DNA from: Planctomycetota bacterium
Lineage (GTDB): Bacteria; Planctomycetota; UBA11346
Assembly: GCA_013821615.1 (NCBI GenBank)
Contig: JACDGQ010000197.1
Coordinates: forward strand, 1 to 6,356
Direction of reading: 5' to 3'
DNA: 6,356 nt
Shown: in pieces, positions 1-3,489 of the stretch
Layout of the letters: every line of letters starts with the position of its first letter
Position numbering within the stretch: the first letter of the stretch is position 1
Program-made: the position numbers and the translations under genes
Notes under the pieces: generated by a model
The model's input: the letters and a program-made list of their open reading frames with translations, nothing else
Told to the model about the DNA's origin: nothing
Databases searched by the model: none

Positions 1-78
1 CTGCTCGCCCAGGCCGGCGCTGCCGTCGCGGCGCTGCTGGCGGGGGAGCCCGCCGCCAACGGTGCCGACCGGGCATGA
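1..78 (+). CDS. C-terminal tail of an unidentified protein (partial at left edge)
   Basis: The first 25 codons are open and end in TGA at 76-78. They encode an Ala/Gly-rich tail that includes AALLAGEPAANG. The stop overlaps the next start codon by ATGA (75-78), the usual sign of translational coupling within an operon. The next frame begins like a response regulator, so a sensor kinase or another signalling partner is possible, but the tail carries no diagnostic motif and I do not recognise the family. The 5' part lies outside the window. Confidence 0.5.
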   Translation: MLAQAGAAVAALLAGEPAANGADRA

Positions 79-212
79 CCGTCCGCCTGCTGATCGTCGA
101 CGACGATGCGGTCGTCTTCCTGCCGCCAGACCGGCGCGCAGGAAACCCGGACGCGCCCGCCACCTGCCCGGCGGTCAGCGGCAGTACAGCACCACCAGCA
201 CCTGCGCGATGA
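75..212 (+). pseudogene. Response regulator receiver domain, truncated after about 14 residues
   Basis: The frame opens with ATG at 75 and reads MTVRLLIVDDDAVV. This is the first beta strand and the acidic pocket (the DDD run) of a CheY-type receiver domain, the style seen at the start of NarL/FixJ regulators. After about base 116 the frame changes to Pro/Ala-rich text with no receiver features and stops at 210-212, giving 45 codons. The phospho-acceptor Asp, the Thr/Ser and Lys positions and any output domain are all absent. I looked for a continuation in the other plus-strand frames and found none, so this is a break in the gene and not a simple frameshift. The DNA from about 117 onward belongs with the minus-strand transporter fragment. 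The start overlaps the preceding stop by ATGA. The break could be a genomic rearrangement or an assembly join. Confidence 0.6.
117..144. other. Inverted repeat at the receiver-gene break and 3' to the permease fragment
   Basis: The arms TTCCTGCCGCC (117-127) and GGCGCGCAGGAA (133-144) pair with one bulged base and a 5-nt loop. The hairpin lies about 30 bp beyond the stop of the minus-strand transporter fragment and begins where receiver homology ends. It could work as a transcription stop for the transporter, but neither strand has a following T-run, so I do not call it an intrinsic terminator. Confidence 0.35.
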
Positions 213-780
213 CGATGCGCAGCAGCATGGTCAGCGGGTAGACGGTGGCGTAGGCGGTGGCTGGCGCCTCATCGCCGGCGAGGCCGTTGGCGAAGGCCAG
301 CGCCGGCGGGTCGGTCATGCTGCCGGCCAGGAAACCGCTGATGCGCAGGAAGTCCATGCGCAGGACGGCGCGCGCGAACCAGCCCACCGCCAGCGGCGGC
401 ACCCGGGTGATCACCAGTTCGACCGCCACCCACTGCACGCCGTCACGTGTGGCGACCGCGGCGGCGAAGCCCGAGCCGGCGAGCAGGCCGAGGCTGGCCA
501 GGAAGAGCACGATGCCGAGGTTCCGGCAGGCGCGGTTGGCGACCTCCGGCATGTGCCAGACCACCCGCCCGAGGCTGCCCAGACGACCGAGCACGATGGC
601 CACCAGCAGCGGCCCGCCGGCCAGGCCGAGGGGCAGTGGCTCCGGCAGTCCCGGAACGGCGATCGGCACCAGGCCGGCGACGACCCCCAGGGCGATGCCG
701 CGGAAGGTCGCGGCGGAATGCGTGTGGTTGAGCTCCTGCGCGTGGTTGCCGACCAGCGCTGCGGCCTGCTCGAGCGCCAT
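175..780 (-). pseudogene. AspT/YidE/YbjL-type transporter, C-terminal membrane domain only
   Basis: The 201-codon frame matches the C-terminal duplicated membrane domain of the AspT (aspartate:alanine exchanger) / YidE / YbjL family of inner-membrane transporters. Landmarks are GLAGGPLLVAIVLGR (52-66) and GSMTDPPALAFAN (153-165), then YATVYPLTMLLRI near the end. About five hydrophobic spans are visible, near 27-47, 52-67, 86-108, 116-137 and 180-199. Family members are about 550-560 residues, with an N-terminal membrane half and two central TrkA_C domains. Here all of that is missing. The homology probably begins a few codons before the ATG, and the frame is closed by a stop at 829-831. No clear ribosome binding site precedes the ATG. 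The end, LVVLYCR and TGA at 175-177, looks natural. I read it as an N-terminally truncated remnant; expression as a small membrane protein is possible but unsupported. The substrate is unknown. Confidence 0.75.
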
Positions 781-799
781 GCGCTCGCCGCGTTGCCTA

Positions 800-823
800 G
801 GACGGTTGGCGGTCCGACCGTCC
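800..823. repeat. 10-bp inverted repeat (hairpin), first copy of a related pair
   Basis: GGACGGTTGG (800-809) and CCGACCGTCC (814-823) form a 10-bp stem with one T/G mismatch, which pairs as a wobble in RNA, around the tetraloop CGGT. The hairpin sits just upstream of the truncated transporter frame, at the place where its homology stops, and just after a minus-strand stop codon (829-831). No T-run follows on either strand. Its right part, CGACCGTCCGCCGCTC (815-830), recurs with one change at 940-955. Confidence 0.5.
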
Positions 824-902
824 GCCGCTCACCAGGGCTTCATCGCCGCTTCACGCGGCAGGATGGCTTTGGCACTGGGATCCGCGCCGCCAGACTTCAC
901 CC

Positions 903-949
903 CGGGCGGTCCGTGCCTGCCATCCGGCCACGCCGGATGCGACCGCCCG
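903..949. repeat. Nested two-stem hairpin in the ldhA leader, second copy of the pair
   Basis: The outer stem is CGGGCGGTC (903-911) with GACCGCCCG (941-949), 9 bp and perfect. Inside it CATCCGGC (921-928) pairs perfectly with GCCGGATG (932-939) around a CAC loop. The structure ends 23 bp before the ldhA start codon and 6 bp before its GAGGAGA ribosome binding site. It could therefore shape the mRNA leader, act as an attenuator, or mark the end of the degraded region on the left. No T-run follows. Confidence 0.45.
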
Positions 950-955
950 CCGCTC

Positions 956-962
956 GAGGAGA
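956..962 (+). promoter_or_regulatory. Ribosome binding site of ldhA
   Basis: GAGGAGA lies 10 nt before ATG 973 and fixes the ldhA start against the long upstream open frame. I could not identify a convincing -35/-10 promoter pair in 831-955. Confidence 0.65.
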
Positions 963-972
963 CCATTCCGTC

Positions 973-1977
973 ATGCGCATCGCCTGCTTCAGCACCAAGC
1001 CCTACGACCGCACCTTCCTCGACGCCGCCGGCAGCGCGCCCGGCCGCGACGATCTCGAGCTGGTCTACCTGCAGCCCGCGCTCGCGCTCGAGACCGTCGC
1101 GCTCGCCGCCAGCTTCCCGGCGATCTGCGTATTCGTCAACGATGTCGCCGATCGCGCCGTGCTCGAGCGCCTGGCCGCGGGCGGCACGCGCACCATCGCG
1201 CTGCGCTGCGCGGGCTTCAACAATGTCGACCTCGCCGCCGCCGCCACGCTCGGCATCGCGGTGGTGCGGGTGCCGGCCTATTCGCCGCACGCCGTCGCCG
1301 AGCATGCGGTGGCGCTGATGCTGATGCTCGACCGCCGCCTGCACCGCGCCTACAACCGCGTGCGCGAGGGCAACTTCGCGCTCGACGGCCTGCTCGGCTT
1401 CGACATGCGCGGCAAGACCGTGGGCGTGGTCGGCACCGGGCGCATCGGCGCGGTGGTTGCCCGCATCCTCGCCGGCTTCGGCTGCGTGCTGCTCGCGCAC
1501 GATCCGCTGCGGGACCCCGGCGTGACCGCGCTCGGCGCGCGCTACGTCGATCTCGCGGAGTTGCTCGCGGCCAGCGACATCGTCACGCTGCATGCGCCGC
1601 TGGTCCCCGCCACCCGGCACCTCATCGACGCGCGTCGCATCGCCGGCCTCAAGCGCGGCATGATGCTGATCAACACCAGCCGCGGCGCGCTGGTCGACAC
1701 CGCGGCCGTGGTCGCGGGCCTGAAAGACGGCGCCATCGGCGCCCTCGGCCTGGACGTCTACGAGGAGGAGGCCGACCTGTTCTTCCAGGACCTCTCATCG
1801 CAGGTCCTGCAGGACGACGTCTTCGCGCGCCTGCTGACCTTCCCCAACGTGGTCATCACCGGACACCAGGGCTTCTTCACCGCGGAAGCCATGGCCGCGA
1901 TCGCCGACACCACCCTGGGCAACCTGGCGGCCATCGCGCGCGGCGAACCGTGCGCGAACGCGGTACGCGCCGGCTGA
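973..1977 (+). CDS. ldhA: Fermentative D-lactate dehydrogenase (NAD-dependent)
   Basis: This 334-residue cytosolic enzyme interconverts pyruvate with NADH and D-lactate with NAD+, the fermentative route for regenerating NAD+. It aligns by eye along its whole length with E. coli LdhA (329 residues), for example ALRCAGFNNVDL (76-87), VRVPAY (98-103) and DVYEEEADLFF (261-271). The Rossmann motif GTGRIG is at 154-159. Asp177 ends the second beta strand, as expected for a preference for NAD over NADP. The catalytic triad of the D-2-hydroxyacid dehydrogenase family is complete: Arg237 in NTSRGALVD, Glu264 in DVYEE and His298 in TGHQG. I chose ATG 973 because MRIACFSTKPYD matches the family N-terminus and GAGGAGA (956-962) lies 10 nt upstream; the open frame before it is not protein-like. 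It appears to be a single-gene unit, with a nested hairpin in its leader and convergent with the globin gene downstream. Another 2-ketoacid substrate cannot be excluded. Confidence 0.92.
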   Translation: MRIACFSTKPYDRTFLDAAGSAPGRDDLELVYLQPALALETVALAASFPAICVFVNDVADRAVLERLAAGGTRTIALRCAGFNNVDLAAAATLGIAVVRVPAYSPHAVAEHAVALMLMLDRRLHRAYNRVREGNFALDGLLGFDMRGKTVGVVGTGRIGAVVARILAGFGCVLLAHDPLRDPGVTALGARYVDLAELLAASDIVTLHAPLVPATRHLIDARRIAGLKRGMMLINTSRGALVDTAAVVAGLKDGAIGALGLDVYEEEADLFFQDLSSQVLQDDVFARLLTFPNVVITGHQGFFTAEAMAAIADTTLGNLAAIARGEPCANAVRAG

Positions 1978-1978
1978 A

Positions 1979-1995
1979 TCGCGGCACTGCCGCGA
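1979..1995. terminator. Hairpin just after ldhA, possible terminator
   Basis: TCGCGGC (1979-1985) and GCCGCGA (1989-1995) form a perfect 7-bp stem with loop ACT, starting 1 bp after the ldhA stop codon. There is no T-run, so termination may be weak or Rho-assisted. The position at the end of a gene in a convergent pair supports a role at the transcript end. Confidence 0.4.
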
Positions 1996-2047
1996 CGCTC
2001 GATGCGTCCGATCACCGCCGCTGGCGCGCACGCGCAGACCAGCACGC

Positions 2048-2066
2048 CGGCCCCGGCGTCGGGCCG
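2048..2066. terminator. Hairpin between convergent ldhA and globin genes
   Basis: CGGCCC (2048-2053) and GGGCCG (2061-2066) form a 6-bp GC stem with a 7-nt loop, 27 bp past the stop of the minus-strand globin gene. It may help stop transcription from either side. No T-run follows, so this is a weak call. Confidence 0.25.
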
Positions 2067-2092
2067 TGAGCGCTGCGCATCGCCCACGTTGG

Positions 2093-2689
2093 CTACTTCG
2101 CGGCTTTGGGACGGTTCAGGACCTCGTTCTTCACACTGCCGACGATCGCCATCACCTGATCGATCAGTTCCTGCTTCACCTTGCACTCCTGCAGGGTCTT
2201 GAGCAGATTCTCGGCCACGGCGTTGAAGTCGGCCTCGGTGAGCTTGAGGTCGGCGTGGGCCGTGCGCAGGTCCTGGCCCTTCCACGCCACCGGTCCGCCG
2301 AACGCGGCCGCAAGGAAGGCCTTCTGCTTTCTGGCCTGCTTGTCCATATTGACCTCGGCGAAGAAGTGCTTGAGGCGCTCGTCAGCCAGGACCTTCACGT
2401 AGAACGCGTCCACCACGGCGCTGAGCGCAGCCTGTCCACCGAGCTTCTGATAGAGGCTGTTCTCCCGCGCCGCATTGAATGTGGTGCGCGAAGCAGCGTC
2501 GGCGAAGGCGTAGGTCCTGCCCTCGTAGACCACGGTGATCGTGGGATCGACGGGCTTGCCGCTGATCGGGCACACGGTGTTGATCTCGGCCCCGGCCACC
2601 TTGGGCGCGACGTCTTCGCACCAACCGGCGGCGCCGCACAGCACGATGGCAAGGCAGGTGGTGGCGATGCGGATGAGCAGACGGTTCAT
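2093..2689 (-). CDS. Exported YHS-like / group 1 truncated haemoglobin fusion protein
   Basis: This 198-residue protein has three parts. Residues 1 to about 24 look like a Sec signal peptide: a basic start with two Arg, a hydrophobic core, then CGAAGWC. A perfect lipobox is absent. Residues about 35-75 resemble a YHS metal-binding domain (NTVCPISGKPVDP, then YEGRTYAFADAASRTTF), but where the family usually has a second group of cysteines the text is ADAAS, so only Cys40 remains. Residues about 78-190 are a group 1 truncated haemoglobin: LYQKLGG, AFY with Tyr97 at B10, LADERLKHFF, FLAAAFGGP, and the proximal haem-ligand His145 in LRTAHADL. Proteins of this family bind O2 and NO, and several oxidise NO to nitrate. 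I infer NO handling in the periplasm, because the gene diverges from nsrR and has an NsrR site at its promoter. ATG 2689 was chosen because the signal peptide starts there and AGGGA lies 8 nt upstream. The frame stays open further upstream, but that would run through the operator. Confidence 0.85.
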   Translation of the reverse strand: MNRLLIRIATTCLAIVLCGAAGWCEDVAPKVAGAEINTVCPISGKPVDPTITVVYEGRTYAFADAASRTTFNAARENSLYQKLGGQAALSAVVDAFYVKVLADERLKHFFAEVNMDKQARKQKAFLAAAFGGPVAWKGQDLRTAHADLKLTEADFNAVAENLLKTLQECKVKQELIDQVMAIVGSVKNEVLNRPKAAK

Positions 2690-2734
2690 GGTGGGTTTCC
2701 CTGGATTGGTTGGCGTGGGGCAGTCACGCTTGTT

Positions 2735-2757
2735 AAGATGTATTTGTAATACATGTT
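2735..2757. promoter_or_regulatory. NsrR operator
   Basis: Two 11-bp half-sites, AAGATGTATTT (2735-2745) and TAATACATGTT (2747-2757), are separated by one base. This is the known NsrR pattern of two AAnATGyATTT-type half-sites in inverted 11-1-11 arrangement. Nine of the 11 symmetric pairs are complementary. AT-rich text is striking here in a GC-rich window. The site lies 46-68 bp upstream of the globin start and 136-158 bp upstream of nsrR, which suggests repression of the globin and possibly autoregulation. Confidence 0.85.
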
Positions 2758-2765
2758 TAGGGCAA
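2737..2765 (-). promoter_or_regulatory. Possible sigma-70 promoter of the globin gene
   Basis: On the minus strand TTGCCC (2765-2760) and TACATC (2742-2737) are separated by 17 bp. The -10 match is only 3 of 6, so this is tentative. If correct, the NsrR operator covers the spacer and the -10, which fits direct repression. A divergent pair for nsrR is also possible, with TTGGCG (2710-2715), an 18-bp gap and TAAGAT (2734-2739) on the plus strand. In that case one bound NsrR would block both genes. Confidence 0.3.
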
Positions 2766-2779
2766 GGGGAATTCCCCTT
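2764..2779. promoter_or_regulatory. Perfect 16-bp palindrome next to the NsrR site
   Basis: AAGGGGAATTCCCCTT is fully self-complementary and lies 6 bp beyond the NsrR operator, on the upstream side of the globin promoter. Its centre is about 25 bp from the operator centre. It does not match the FNR/Crp or NsrR patterns I know. It may be the site of a second regulator or a short cruciform; the binding protein is unknown. Confidence 0.45.
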
Positions 2780-2892
2780 CTCGTCCGCACCGACCGCCAT
2801 GCACTCGCGCTGCACGATGGCGTTGGCAATGCGCAGCCCGTGCAGACCTTCGTTGTCCACCTCCGGGAACCGCCAGTCAGGTGGGAGCGCAT

Positions 2893-3375
2893 ATGAAACT
2901 CAGCCTTTTCAGCGATTATTCGCTGCGCACCCTGATGTACGCCGCACTGCGGGACGGACTGTTCCGGCTCGAAGAGGTGAGCGACGCCTACGCCATCTCG
3001 CGCCATCACCTGGCCAAGGTCGTCCACCATCTTGGCAAGCACGGCTACCTCGAGACCCAACGTGGACACGCCGGTGGCATCCGCCTGGCCCGACCGGCCC
3101 AGGACATCCGCATCGGCACCCTCGTCCGCGAGAGCGAGGCGACCGCCGATCTCGTCGAATGCTTCGACGCCGCCACCAATACCTGCCCGATCAATGGCAG
3201 CTGCCGGCTGAAAGGCCTTCTCGCCGAAGCCTTGGACGCGTTCTACGCCACCTTGGACCGCTATACACTGCACGATCTGGTGAACGGACCGCGCAGCGCG
3301 CAGTTGCGCCACACGCTGCTGCCAAGCGCCCATGATCACCTCGGTGACCGGGGTGCGAACCCGGGAAAAATCTGA
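2893..3375 (+). CDS. nsrR: NO-sensing transcriptional repressor NsrR (Rrf2 family)
   Basis: This 160-residue cytosolic DNA-binding repressor senses nitric oxide through an iron-sulfur cluster; NO damages the cluster and releases DNA. The N-terminal winged helix reads LSLFSDYSLRTLMYAA with the helix-turn-helix around residues 26-48 (EEVSDAYAISRHHLAKVVHHL) and the wing at GHAGGIRLARP (58-68). The cluster-binding segment has Cys90, Cys98 and Cys104 (ECFD...NTCPINGSCRLKG). Asp8, the fourth ligand reported for NsrR, is also present. The tail DRYTLHDLV matches the NsrR consensus. The spacing between the first two cysteines is 7 residues, longer than in E. coli NsrR. I chose ATG 2893 because family members begin a few residues before FxDYxLR and GGTGGGAG (2880-2887) precedes it; a GTG four codons earlier is less likely. 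It diverges from the globin gene and shares the intergenic operator. Confidence 0.92.
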   Translation: MKLSLFSDYSLRTLMYAALRDGLFRLEEVSDAYAISRHHLAKVVHHLGKHGYLETQRGHAGGIRLARPAQDIRIGTLVRESEATADLVECFDAATNTCPINGSCRLKGLLAEALDAFYATLDRYTLHDLVNGPRSAQLRHTLLPSAHDHLGDRGANPGKI

Positions 3376-3440
3376 TCGACCGCGTCCGATTCAGACACTT
3401 TCCCCGATCGACGACCCGGCTTCTTCGCTGCATCTCTGGG

Positions 3441-3464
3441 TCAAGCCGTCGCCCCTTGGCTTGA
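3441..3464. terminator. Hairpin between convergent nsrR and kinase genes
   Basis: TCAAGCC (3441-3447) and GGCTTGA (3458-3464) form a perfect 7-bp stem with a 10-nt loop, between the ends of two convergent genes. It could serve both strands as a terminator, although no strong T-run follows. A second small stem, GGCCG (3476-3480) with CGGCC (3485-3489), abuts the kinase stop codon. Confidence 0.4.
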
Positions 3465-3489
3465 TCGCTTAGACCGGCCGCACGCGGCC

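Noticed and set aside
99..116. Inverted repeat GACGAC/GTCGTC ending at the receiver break
   Set aside because: It is explained by Asp and Val codons of the receiver start and is too short to be meaningful.
921..940. Resemblance of CATCCGGC/GCCGGATGC to the enterobacterial REP element
   Set aside because: The similarity is limited to the GCCGGATGC core, the rest differs, and the window does not look enterobacterial. It is kept only as a hairpin.
106..972. Long plus-strand open frame joined in frame ahead of ldhA, giving a 623-residue protein
   Set aside because: The upstream part is low-complexity Arg/Gln/Gly-rich text antisense to the transporter fragment, and ldhA has its own family-matching start with a ribosome binding site at 956-962.
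2690..2899. In-frame upstream extension of the globin gene on the minus strand, with protein-like text near LRIANAIVQREC
   Set aside because: It would run through the NsrR operator and the palindrome, overlap the nsrR start and bury the signal peptide. A degraded gene fragment here cannot be excluded, but I recognise no family.
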